Of a stretch of 34,269 nucleotides of DNA, positions 1-11,540 are shown piece by piece. The position numbers and the translations under genes are program-made. Position 1 is the stretch's first letter, and every line of letters starts with the position of its first letter. This stretch comes from Dipetalonema caudispina (Eukaryota > Nematoda > Chromadorea > Rhabditida > Onchocercidae). The DNA lies in the NCBI GenBank assembly GCA_013365325.1, contig JABVXV010000443.1, positions 1 to 34,269 of the forward strand. Direction: 5' to 3'. The notes under the pieces are model-generated. The model saw only the letters and a program-made list of their open reading frames with translations. It was not told the origin of the DNA and did not search any database.

Positions 1-2184
1 CGTTGATGGATACATTCAGAAAATTGCGATCGGTTCAAAACGAATATCGTAATAGAATTCAAACAAGAAATCACACATTTATCTTTTATTAAAGATTAAC
101 GAAAGATAAAAGCTGCAACAGGAGAATGGGGCTGTCCGGAAATTCCCAACTACAATTTAGGGAATAACGAAAAGAAGAATTTTCGGAAAAAATGCCAACC
201 GAGTGAGAAAGTTACAAAACGGAGCAGCAATCCTATCCCTTCCTGATTTTAAGTAATCCATAAAAAAGAGATTCAATGTTTTTGAATATTTCCGATTAAA
301 TTTATTATTGGTAATAAATGATTATTTGATGATTATTTTCCCTGAGATTTTTGAACGGTAACAACTGGAGGAATTGCACAGGTATCATTGTAGAATCGTT
401 GAATAGCAGTACTTCGTGTCCATTTGATTTCGCTGTACTTTAAAAGACGAATTGCTTTAATAGTTTAAAAAGAAGTGTCAGTTGTGCTATTTTGTGCTGC
501 TAATTTGAGATGAAAGGATCAACAGATCGATGTCATAAAAATGATTTCGAAGGTTAATGTATAAACTTCTTTTGTTGTAGTTTGCTACAGGATGTGATCG
601 CAGAACATTGATTATTTCGAAAGTTATAAGGGAATTAATAAGGAATGACGGTAATTCCGCTGATTTTCTTTCACAGGGAGCAGTTTTGTCTTTAGTTAAG
701 AGAAAATATTTACAAATATTTAATTTCTATAAACTCACCGTTATTTGTGCGATCAATTCATAACTGTGGAACAATTGGGAATTGTCACTTCAGAATGAAT
801 TAATCCGGAGAATATGTAAATTCATCACCAAAAATAATGAGGCACTGATTTTTGATCGCAGTTTGTTTATCTTACATTTTTAAGCTTATGGAAAATTTAG
901 AATCAAAATTTGTGCCAATTTGCCAAGAATTAATATCTGCGCAGAATACAATTAATTCCTGAATCTTAGAGTTATTATATACATGTATTTTATGATAGGA
1001 TGATCTTCTTAGAGACTATATGTGATCTATGATTACTCAAATACTTTTAGTTCTGAGAATGGGAAAAATTGTTGCTTACACAGTAATGATAGCAAAATTG
1101 AAACTTAAAAACAATAATTATTCAAGAAGCGTTTTTGACAAGAGTAAATGAAAAAAAAAAAGTGGAAAAAATGAAACGATTGTTTACTAATGAAATGCTT
1201 TAAAGGAGTCTAATAGGAAGGAATTCTCTAAAAGTTAAAAATTCATATTATGTACAGAAAATTTTAATTAAAAGCTAAATGACCAAAATACCAATAACTT
1301 TATTCTGACATACGTTTAACATATAATTTTATCCTATAGAACTTTTTATAAGTGTATTCATTGCTTATGTTACAAGAAAATTTTGAAAGTGGTAAAATGC
1401 TTCACCATTTCTTTAATTCGAACATAATCTTCGCAAATTCAAAGAAGAATGTTGCGTTATTATGATAATGCAACGATCCTTCGCTTACTTTCACAACTTC
1501 TTAATTGCCAATTTTCACTAAAATCAGTGACCTCTTATCCAGAAACCCTTGACCTGTCCTCCTGTTTGGAATAACGGACAATTCAGGTAAATATTTTAAT
1601 AGATGGGATTTTGGATTTTCACTTGGGTCCACTGTGATGATGAGGTGAGGTTAAATTGAGTGGTAATAGTTTGGGTGGTTTATTCTTCCTCCAAGAGATA
1701 TCGGAACTTTTGGGACAACTCGGTCTGAAGCCAAATCATAAATGCTATGGTGGGTATTGGGTTTCTTCAGTTTTGGAATTCAACCTGACGGAAATTTAGT
1801 TTTTCTATGATTAACAATGCTTAGCTGCTGAGTGACTATGCGATAAGAGGTATTCAAGTGTATTATATTCTTCCATTTGTTATTTATGTGTCAACTAAAT
1901 ATATTTGTGATGATTGTGAAGCACTTTGTATTGTATGTTAAGGCCTGCATTACATTTTGCAATGTGAGCAGTAATGCCAACAATAGGATTGTAAATTTTT
2001 TTAAAAAAAATGAAATTTAAGACTGAAACAGTCAAGTTTTGCCAGTAATTTGTTGATCGATCTATCAAATTTAAATTGACAACAGTTGACATAGATATGA
2101 TAAGCAGAACTTTAAGGAATACATTAGCAAATAAATATTCATAATACTAATAAAATTTATTGCATAGTTATTCTTCCTTTAAGA
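1..2184. other. Unassigned left flank with weak coding-like patches
   Basis: No gene could be assigned here. Three patches look mildly coding. First, bases 3-91 on the plus strand are open from the window edge to a stop (residues such as DTFRKLRSVQNEYRNRIQ) and could be the last exon of a gene to the left. Second, bases 333-432 on the minus strand form a possible terminal exon behind an acceptor at 433-435 (residues include EIKWTRSTAIQRFYNDTC). Third, roughly 1660-1812 on the plus strand is open to a TAG and richer in G and C than its surroundings. None matches a family I recognise, and no consistent set of exons joins them. Confidence 0.3.
333..432 (-). CDS. Possible terminal exon of an unknown gene (partial)
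   Basis: Reading the minus strand from an acceptor-like CAG at 433-435, one leading base and 32 codons run to a TAA at 333-335. The protein piece, including WTRSTAIQRFYNDTC and then AIPPVVTVQKSQGK, has a balanced composition unlike the lysine/asparagine/phenylalanine-rich chance frames nearby. I do not recognise it. No upstream exon with matching phase was found, although donor- and acceptor-like sites occur on this strand between 480 and 780. It may be a chance open frame. Confidence 0.15.
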
Positions 2185-4834
2185 ATGGAGTCATTTGAAA
2201 GTTTGGAAGATGAGGCATTGCTTGCAATGGTGGATAAATACTGCTCTCAATCAACTCACAATCCTTTCGAAGCAAGTAGTAGGAAGTTCGATACTACGGT
2301 TATCAATGAAAAAGTAAGTTCTGTATTCAGTTTTCAGTTGTGAACGATACCGTAATATGTCGCCAATGGTACTTTTGGGTTTAAGCGAAACATGTGCTAA
2401 TTAACAGTGTGAAATTTTTAGTTTTAGAACGATCAGTGGTTCGAAAGTTCTTTATCATTGTATCTAAAGTAGTTTTGTATTTCAAAATTATTTGTTTCAG
2501 ATGATCGTTGATAAACTGATTGATCTTTATCCCAGTTCCGTCGCCCCACAGTCCGTTGCAATACTTGATGCATTGATCTATAAAATGAGTGCTCCGTACA
2601 GGTTATCAAGATTCCGATCTTTATATAAATGACTAACACGTTAGAATTGCAATTTAATTTGCTCACTTTCTTTTAAATTTAAAGAGTTCCTGTTTATAAG
2701 TACGGGAATTATCAAATCTTCCATGCATCATATTGTAAAGCTGATAATAATCATTTTTAGACATGCTAAATTTTGGAGGTTCACTCGTCGTGTCTCAAAA
2801 GAATTAATCAAGTTGAATGCTTTGAAGCTGAATAAATATTTGGAAAATATCTCAAAGGTGCTTCGCTATTTTTAAAATTTTACAATTTTCAACATATAAT
2901 CTTTACTCGCATCTTGGCTTTCCATCTGTACTGTTAGCTGTATAGACCGTGGAATCGGAAAGTTTTCGTGTTGGAAAATTTATCTGAGAAGCTGTTGTTA
3001 GAAAAATAAGGTTTTATTTTACAGTGATTCCGTTGTTGAGCACAACCGCCCTCTATTGTAATGTTGAAATCACCGGGATGAATAAGTGTGCTACATTTTT
3101 AAAGTAGACTTTTTTTCATTTTTTGCTGATGGATTCAGTACTTTTCATCTAGTGCATCCGTTTAACCAGTTTTATATCATTTTATTCTGGAAATCTCAAG
3201 AGATACCTCAAGTCAAATTCTTGCTTATAGGATATGTTGAAATCAGAGATGAATTACAGTTTGAATGTTTGTGCAAAACAATATATAGCAGCAATGTTAA
3301 TATGCAGGGCAGTTCGTAGTTGTAGGCTTCGAGAGCTTTGCGAACAGGCTGCCTCACACTGTCTTCAACATATACAAACTGGACATCTGGTGTGTTTTCG
3401 TTGGATGGAACGGGTGCTATTATTCTATAAAAGATTTAAATATATAAAATCGACAGCAAAATTCTAGTTCTTGTAAAAAAAAAAGTTTTTTTTTTACTAT
3501 TTTTTATAAGGCGAGGCTTGTAACCGTTCATTTTTTACTACAGTTACTTATTATACTAATATGATAATATAATATATATAATAATGTAGCATGAGATAAT
3601 AATATAATGCAATATAATTGCATTATATTATTATATCAACTAAATATTGTGACAGCCAGTATAATGGTGCAATTATTTTTGTTCTTCAAAATGGAACTTT
3701 GAGGAATGTTTGGTTTTTGTGATATCCTTGATCGTTTTTTAGTTGCAGTCAAATTTACTGCTGCTGGTGCTGAATGCAGATGTCTTTCATGCTCTTAAGA
3801 AAGATATGGTTAAAATAGTAGAATGTTACGATTGCTTGCAGCCACTTCTTATCGATTCTAGGTATGAGTTGCCTTATGGAAAAGTTTTAACGCCTAAGTA
3901 ACTTTTGGGACTAATATTCACTATATCTAGTTTATGGTTATGATGTCGCAAGATGATACATCTGGAACTGAATGAGCAAACTGGTCTGCTGTGTTATCTT
4001 AACCTTTCTTTCGATTAGATGTTTCTTTCTTCAGTTTACTGCATGTCAGAAGATTGTTGGTGGCGACAAACAATTCGTTTCAAAATAACACATTTCTGAT
4101 TTCATCACCACATTCCTTCCGCTCGATCGCTGAGATATGTGGTATTGAGGAAAACGAATATACTAATTTGTTAGCTTCCACTGGCACATCAAGGATAAGC
4201 AAATGGTAGTTTTCAACTTTCAAATTATTTGATATATATATATAAACTGCAGTAAATTAGTTGTTTTACATTCATATGTTCATCTATATTCGCAAAAATT
4301 ACTCGCGCTTGAAAGTTACATCATGATTGTTTTTTCCTTTTAGTTAGCGACACGACTCTTTCACACAAATTCAGTAAATCGATGGTTCAGATGAATTTAT
4401 GATTAATTGAAGTATTTCTCTTTTGTCCTATCTTACATCAATTACAAACGACCAATATCGCCGACATTTATCGACACGATGAAATTTCAACTTACGAAGT
4501 ATGTATAAAGGGGAAAAAAATTGATAAAAATTCTTTTCAAAGTTTGTTATTAAGCATTGATGTTATATTTGATTTCACGTGTTTTTTACATAAATGTTGT
4601 TGTCAATAAAATTTTTGAGGTTATGTTTTTCGTGTATCCAAGCACTTTCGTTGTAAAGTAAGTTAGTTACTTCACATATATTTACTGCAGCGTGCTCCAA
4701 ATTCGTTAAATTTGAGTGGTAGACAGAACATGGTTAGACTTCCTGGATTTCATCTTGAGGATGAATTGAATTACCTACCAGAGACGAAGAAATGGTTGAA
4801 TAAAACTGGTGTCAGTTCTGATACGGAACTTTAG
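2185..4834 (+). CDS. NEPRO-like nucleolar protein (likely first gene of an operon)
   Basis: Exons: 2185-2313, 2501-2601, 2761-2857, 3231-3389, 3743-3861, 4035-4205, then tentatively 4348-4373 and 4413-4498, and finally 4691-4834 (TAG). All phases agree, giving about 343 residues. The join between 4205 and 4691 is uncertain because it needs a 39-bp intron. The start ATG lies one base behind a TTTAAG acceptor, suggesting trans-splicing. The middle, ILDALIYKMSAPYRHAKFWR and then VSKELIKLNALKLNKYL, resembles the N-terminal domain of vertebrate NEPRO (C3orf17), and the helices around LLLLVLNADVFHALKKDMVK fit the next block. Known NEPRO is nucleolar and linked to rRNA maturation. No catalytic motif is visible. 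The family call rests on remembered similarity and is moderate. Confidence 0.5.
3596..3634. repeat. AT-rich inverted repeat, 18-bp perfect arms
   Basis: Arms 3596-3613 and 3617-3634 are exact reverse complements around the 3-base loop ATA (arm ATAATAATATAATGCAAT). It lies inside the fourth intron of the NEPRO-like gene, beside AT dinucleotide runs at 3558-3582. It can fold into a hairpin or cruciform, but such AT-rich arms can arise by chance slippage. Confidence 0.7.
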
Positions 4835-4951
4835 CACAAACAAGGAACCAATAATCATATTTTGATGTGGTCAGAAGAAACGGACATTATCATTAATGTG
4901 AAGGATAATTGACTATTGTTTTAATGAGTTTCAAAGTTTAGGACACAAAGG
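4835..4951 (+). promoter_or_regulatory. Operon-like spacer with candidate spliced-leader acceptor
   Basis: The 117 bases between the NEPRO-like stop codon and the SPTLC1 ATG are typical in length for nematode polycistronic spacers, where the upstream RNA is polyadenylated and the downstream RNA receives a spliced leader. Acceptor-like sites following a T-rich run (TTTCAAAG, then TTTAG) occur at about 4930-4940, just before the ATG at 4952. No clear AATAAA is visible, so the processing signals are inferred. Confidence 0.45.
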
Positions 4952-7900
4952 ATGTCAACATATCATGAAGAAGACTACAGCCACCATTTCAGTAATCGTC
5001 TCAGTAGTCATATCTCCACTTCTGTAAGTTTCTCGTTCTCATCTTTTCTGTTGCGAGGAAAATCATTAGATGAACAGGGCAGGGAATTAAGAGAAATAGT
5101 TCTTTGGTATAAACTTATAAATGCAGTACACATGTACTTTTATTTCATTTCATATGTTCTGGTGTATTATATACAACTTGGCATAGAAAGTTAGCATACA
5201 TTAATTAAAATAACATCAGCATATTACTAAGATCGATCGACAATAGGCTAATGTTATTTAGGTATTCTGTAGGTTGTAGTTATGTGGAACGTAGGATCAT
5301 TGGGATCATTAGGATGATCATTGCTCATATCGTTGAAAAGAAAAGTCTCTTGGGTAATAATATTGATTTTGCATACTCTTAAGTTCGAAATTAATCAGAT
5401 GACAACTAAATTATTTTTCATTCATTACAGAGTTACAAACAGTTGATCACCGAAAGTATAATATTATCTATAGTTATTTATGGTGTAATCGTTTTGAAAT
5501 TTCGCAGGCGGAAACATACATGGCTAACTGAACAGGCAATTTTTTCTATGTTTAAAATGCTATTGTATGTTAAATGATGATTGCCCTATATTTCTTAACG
5601 TTGTGTAATATATGGTTAAAATATTGTAGCAGAAAGAGCGAATAATCGCAGAGTGGAAACCGGAACCGTTGGTACCAGAAATTTCTACAGAACATTCAGC
5701 TCTGCAAACACATTATTTTGATGGGTTGGGCTTTTTTTTCGATCAAGTTTAAACTGTAGATGAAATATACGTTTATATTTTTATCAACGTTATCACTAAA
5801 TTACAACATAGCGTGTTATTCCACGTTAGTTATAGTTGAAGTGTATCCATTACGTGCAGTAATATAGTTCATTTGCAGAAAAGTAAGCAAATTTGTCATC
5901 TACGACGGTAAGGAATATTTGAATTTGGCAACAACGAATTTTTTGGGATTGATTGGAGATAAAACGGTTGAGGTAACCGCTAATTCTAACTTTACAAGGG
6001 AATGAAGGTAGTATACTATATTTGCGCGACCTTTTAATTGAAAATGATTAATGAACTTGGAGGGTATCTGCTTAAATGCTTCATTATTTTGCAGAAGAAG
6101 GCAAAAGAAGCAATTTCGAAATATGGCGTTGGTTCATGTGGGCCACGTCATTTTTATGGTACAGTGGATGTTCATATTGCATTAGAGAAACAGCTTGCTG
6201 AATTTTTGGGATGTGAGGAAGTGGTTCTCTATAGTTATGGTTTCGTAACTGTTTCTAGTGCTATACCATCATATGCAAAAAAAGGGGATATCATTTATGC
6301 AGACAAAGGTTATCTTTTCTAGCTTCAAACAATATTATTTCTCTCTAGTTACTCTCCACATTCTTTAAATAATAACATTTATCTGTGAGTAATAATTTGA
6401 AGTTGAAACTAATTCGCACTATAAATTGCAAAACGGTTCTATTTTATTTTACTGTCTTGACTAAAAAGAAATGTTGAAGCTTTTTGAAATATAATAATGC
6501 AAGCTTCGAAGAGACTGAAAAAACACTATTAGTTGTTGACCAAAGGAAACATTCCGAACCATCGATAATTTAACTAGTGGATAGTTAAAGAGACGGTTTG
6601 ACGGTTCGCATCGAAGAACTTTGCAAAGGCAGAAGCATATCCTTAATTTGTTGCAGTCGCGCCACTTTGGAACATATGTTACGTTAATGGCCACTCTTGA
6701 TAACTGGTGGTTTGTAGTGGACTTGGATTTTAAATTATAACTAATAAATTTATTTTACTAGGCTTCTTGACATTTAGGAGTGAATTTTGCAATACAAGAG
6801 GGACTCAAAGTATCTAGAAGTCGTATCGAGTGGTTCAATCACAATGATATCAACGATCTGGAGAGGTTGTTATTGGAACAGGCTGAACGGGATCGTAAAG
6901 TTCGTGATTCAGTTTAAAATACAGAAATCGATGTGCAGAACGTTACAGAACTTTTTTTCTTTTTTTTGATTTCCAAGATTTTTTGCAGTTTCCAAAATTA
7001 GCAGCGAAAACAAGACGGTTTATGGTGGTTGAAGGACTTTACATGAATAGCGGTGATCTGTGCCCGTTGCCTGAACTTATGGCTCTAAAATGGAAATATA
7101 AAGTGCGCATCTTCATTGACGAGTCATTATCCATTGGCGTGATTGGCAAAACAGGAAGAGGTCGGTTTTTTTTTTTTTCTATAGTAAGTTCGTGAGGTGA
7201 TTTCAACAAAAACGAGGTTTTTCATATTACTTTTCTTTAACCACTTCATTTCCTAAGGGCATAAATCGAAACAATACAATCGCAAAGAAGATCAGAGTGC
7301 TGCATATGAAATGACTAAGATTATATATCTTTGAATGATTAGAGTAACAAAGCTAAAGTTTGTCAAATGTCATAGATTCATTCAGTTCATTTGTATTGAT
7401 AATCATTGAATATTCGCTCAGAGTTTTTGGAAATCGTTGTTGTCATTATAATATTAGGTAGTCCTTGATTTAGATCTTTAATATCTCAGTGCTCATTCAC
7501 ACTGATCACTCATTTATATTTATCATTATCACATAATTTTCAAAACTTAAATAAATCGGTTTTTATTTGCTGTTTCTTTTATTGTCTATTTTTCTTAAAT
7601 ACCAAAAAAAAAAAGTATTTTCAGGTGTAACGGAGCATTTTGGAGTCAATGTAGCTGATTGTGATATGATTGTGGGCTCTTTAGAGCATGCACTATCAAG
7701 TACTGGTGGTTTTTGTGCCGGAAGAACGTTTGTGGTTTATCATCAACGTTTATGCAGTAAGTTAATTTGGATTTAAATTCAAATTCTAGGTTTTTCATAT
7801 ATTCTTCCCCAGAATTGATCCCATTTTTTTATAAGTGAAAATTATTTTAACGTCTGATATAGTGTTTATCGAATGTAGCACTGATACAATAAATAGTCGT

Positions 7901-10449
7901 ATTATTTACCCATTTAAACTTTCCCTCGACTTACCATCATATTTCATCATTCATTCGCCTAAAATAGCTATATATTAATTCATCATTTGTTCATTTAATT
8001 AATTGATTTTAGTCCGCTTTTTTTACCATCACAGTTATTTATTTACATTTACCTACCTATGCGGTTAGTCAAAATAAAACTGTCATGGCCGTTCCCTTTT
8101 TCATATTTAATCTCCAACATACGTTCTGCACTTCCGCTTTTTTTTCTAAATTTTATTTTTTATTTTTTTATTCGTTTAGATTTATTTGATCTGTTGATAT
8201 CAAATCGTTGAATGCGTTTACTTCTCTTTGAGATATGTTCGAGAAACTGGGGACTAATTTTGTAATTAAAGAATTAATTAATGGGATTAATATCATCTCT
8301 TTATAGTATGCAGCGTTTCATGTAGTTTTATCACTTTTCATTTTTAGCTTTTCTCTCTGTTCTTTCATGAGATTGACCTTCTCATTTAAAAAATTATTCC
8401 ATTATATAATATATGATAATTATTCAACACGAAATCTGTCCGGTATTGCAACTGTTTTTGCGATCAAAAATATAATATTCGTCAGATTGATATGGTCTGG
8501 ATTGAATGCGATTTTCAATTATATGCAAAATGATGTTTTTTTTTTTAGAATAAATATTGTCTGTAGGATAATGTATATTTTTCTAGGTTTGGGTTATTGT
8601 TTCTCAGCATCGTTGCCTCCTTTGCTAGCAGCCGCTGCAAGTTCGTTCTTTTTTATCTTACTCATATTGTGAAAATTAATATATCGCTGGTAAAATTAGC
8701 TTCTTTGAGCAATGGAATAGAAAATCAGAATGTCTTAGCACAAAACTAAAGTTTGTTGTGCATGGCAAATTTTATTTTTCATCTAAAATGAAACTAGAAA
8801 ATGAAAATGAAATAAAAATAGATACTAGTTCCGTGATTTACAAGTCTTTTAGGGAACTGTCATGAAATTTTTCTTCGGTGTCTGCTTTTGCTGTTTTCTT
8901 GCAATTAATTAGATGAAGCATTTGTTTTACAAAGTGTAGAAATGTCCAGGTGGTCGCTACATTTTGTCCTCACTAATTTTAATTTTCATGTTAGCCGTTG
9001 TAGTTTTCTACCACACCAATTATGCCGTTTCAATCAACTTTCTTACCAAAAAAGATAAACCAAAACTGAAGCAATCAAAGGTGTTTTTTCGAACCTAATT
9101 TAATTGGGTTATCATCTTGTCAGCCTTTGGAAAAAACTTCATGACTTCAGCGTTTGAAAGGTTGAAACTCGACTAAATCTGACATATATTTGCACACGGA
9201 ATAGATGGCATGGAGTGGAAGTGTAGGGATGAGTTCAGGATTTGGTATTCTGGGGAAGTTCATTTGATTTTACCGTTAATGTAAAGGGAACTGATGAAAT
9301 TCAGAAGCAGGGCGTATCAATGATAAATTAATTCAAAGTACAATATTAAAGAGCGCGACAATAGGTTGTGGCGACTGGAATTGCTCTGTGCTTCAATGGA
9401 TTACGAAATAAATGGTGCTAAAATTACTATCCCTGATAGATTCAATCGGAATTTAAATAATTTCTGAAAGCAAAAACATGAACTCAAAATTAAAATTGAA
9501 AATTGGATCCAGAAAAATCTGAAAAATACAAAATCCTTTGAAATGAAATATTTTCCAGGTAAAGGCCTTGACATCATCAACAATGATCCAGAGCGTCTAG
9601 TACGTCTTCGTCAAAATTCTAAAACAGTCAGTGTTGGCTTGAAGGAAGCTTTTGAAGGTACACGCTTTACGGTGAACGGTGATCCCTTAAGTCCTGTGCA
9701 ACATGTCTATTATGAAGGAAGTAATGCTGATGAAAAGTTGAATGTATTGGTGGGAGAGGTAAGTTGATTTTACAAAAAATTTATTCCTTAGCTGTGTAGA
9801 TTAATTCGTAGCTCAAATATTCATAATTTAAGGATACCGTGGAAACGCAGAAGAATAGAGAGAAGTCTTTGAACACTCTTAAAAGAGATATCTCTTGGTT
9901 CTGTTATCAGTTACCGATGGAACTTACTAAAATTTTCAACTATTTTCAGATGCGGAAAAGAGGTTACTTGCTTGCTCGAGCTTTTTATCATCCAGAAGAA
10001 TCATTTACCCCTAAACAGAGGTAGGTTATTACTTTGAAAGTGGGATTTTTCTTTATCCTCAAGGAATTCAAAGCTTTGAAATTAAGTAGGCTATGAAATT
10101 GATCTTCGAAATAAAATTTCGGTTTCGATTATCATAATACCATAACTTCCCAGACATTTAATGTAGTTAGCGCACCTCCTGTTGGTGATACAACTTTTCA
10201 TGCAACATAGTTGAGCATAAACCTGTCAAAGAGAATGCCTATCTCTTGACCATTTATTTGAATTCCTCTACCATCCATGCTATCGGCAGATGGTTCTTAT
10301 CGCTTTGGTGATTTTTATTCTCAGATGTTTCGTATATTCTTATCTTCTTCAGTATAAGACTGTCGATACAATCGGAAATGTCGCATGATGAATTAACGGC
10401 CTTTATTGAGGCAATGAAAGAAGAAACTCAAGAAATTGATAGACCTTAA
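4952..10449 (+). CDS. SPTLC1: Serine palmitoyltransferase long chain base subunit 1
   Basis: Exons: 4952-5023, 5431-5535, 5630-5724, 5879-5972, 6095-6308, 6778-6899 (or to 6911), 6989-7160, 7625-7756, 8587-8640, 9559-9758, 9950-10020, 10353-10449. Phases all agree; the product is 475 (or 479) residues, close to the usual length of about 473. SPTLC1 is the non-catalytic partner of SPTLC2 in the ER enzyme condensing serine with palmitoyl-CoA, the first step of sphingolipid synthesis. Visible: an N-terminal membrane helix ([16 protein letters not shown]), [48 protein letters not shown] and [16 protein letters not shown]. The position of the pyridoxal-phosphate lysine in the sister subunit (segment [16 protein letters not shown]) has no lysine, as expected for subunit 1. 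Cys137 and Val148 match the human residues 133 and 144 mutated in sensory neuropathy. Confidence 0.96.
5536..5629 (+). other. GC-AG intron in SPTLC1
   Basis: Intron 2 starts with GC (CAG followed by gcaatt) and ends with TAG. Only this boundary keeps phase 0 and joins WLTEQ to [13 protein letters not shown] at the spacing seen in other SPTLC1 proteins. Nearby GT sites (inside ctatgttta and ctattgtatgtt) give the wrong phase or break the alignment. GC-AG introns are a known minority class in nematodes. Confidence 0.65.
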
Positions 10450-10461
10450 ACGTTGAAACAC

Positions 10462-10582
10462 TGTGCAGAATTGGTTCACTTCTTGTTGCTGAATTTGTGA
10501 TAAATTTGGACATGTTTTTGAATTAAAAACCAGACCTGAGAAAATATATAATTAGAAAATCAATTTAATAATCACTGTTCTG
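10462..10582 (+). repeat. Left copy of 121-bp duplication flanking the gap
   Basis: This 121-bp segment, just after the SPTLC1 stop codon, is repeated base for base at 10683-10803 on the other side of the run of N. The simplest reading is that two contig ends overlap by this sequence and were scaffolded without merging. Confidence 0.95.
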
Positions 10583-10682
10583 NNNNNNNNNNNNNNNNNN
10601 NNNNNNNNNNNNNNNNNNNNNNNNNNNNNNNNNNNNNNNNNNNNNNNNNNNNNNNNNNNNNNNNNNNNNNNNNNNNNNNNNN
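10583..10682. other. Assembly gap (100 N)
   Basis: Exactly 100 unknown bases, a common default length for a gap of unknown size. Because both sides carry the same 121-bp sequence, the true gap is probably negative and the real locus about 221 bp shorter. Confidence 0.97.
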
Positions 10683-10803
10683 TGTGCAGAATTGGTTCAC
10701 TTCTTGTTGCTGAATTTGTGATAAATTTGGACATGTTTTTGAATTAAAAACCAGACCTGAGAAAATATATAATTAGAAAATCAATTTAATAATCACTGTT
10801 CTG
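10683..10803 (+). repeat. Right copy of 121-bp duplication flanking the gap
   Basis: Identical to 10462-10582 in the same orientation. See the left copy: this is most likely an unmerged contig overlap rather than a biological tandem repeat. Confidence 0.95.
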
Positions 10804-11540
10804 AATATTGTAAACGAACGATGTTATGAGAGTCGTTGTTCAGCATCTTCAACTCGTTCAACTATGCGCAAAATCTCCAGCAACAAATATACGCATTTCA
10901 ACATGAAAGGATCTTTAATATGAACTGGAAATGCAACATGGATACTTCGCATAAAACCACTGCATTTTCAACTTCTATAATTCAAAAAAAATCCAAATAT
11001 TCCTTTGGTTTCCTGAATAATCATCGCATCCGGTCTATGTAACAATGCTTGTACATCATTTTTTTCGTTTTCTTCCATGCTATCCTACAACCTATCTAAT
11101 TAAAAAATTACTTAACAGTTAGAGGTGACATCTTTTTTGATAGGTAAAGGTGTGTATGTGTCCCAAAAAATTTTATTACGAAAATTACCAAAAAGGAATT
11201 TAATGTGATTCATTCTAATTGCTTTTTCCCGCAATCAATGATGTTTCATTACTATAAGAAGAGAGAAAATTTACACTTTTTTTTTCAAAATTAAAATATG
11301 AGTTGAAAAAAAATAAGAATACCATACTAAAACATCATAATATAGTGATATTATTCACAGCCTGAAAATACGAAGCGCTTGACAGATAGATACAAGTGGA
11401 AATCATAGAAGTGATAAATTATGACTGTAAGTTACTAAAATTTCTAATCACTTTGCGAGGTTCGATTTCCCCGAAATTTATGTCTTATACAATTAGATAA
11501 GAAGGATTGAATGATTAAACTGGAATAAATTTAATAATGT
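10804..11540. other. Convergent intergenic region
   Basis: This stretch lies between the 3' ends of SPTLC1 (plus strand) and SRD5A3 (minus strand). A 68-codon open frame at 10836-11042 has no splice context, homology or unusual composition to support it. I see only AT-rich 3' flanking DNA. Confidence 0.6.

Noticed and set aside
8367..8672. 101-codon plus-strand open frame in SPTLC1
   Set aside because: Most of it is intron in another frame; only 8587-8640 is a real SPTLC1 exon, where [16 protein letters not shown] is read.
4952..10449. SPTLC1 judged inactive because it lacks a pyridoxal-phosphate lysine
   Set aside because: Subunit 1 of serine palmitoyltransferase normally lacks that lysine; the active-site lysine is on subunit 2.
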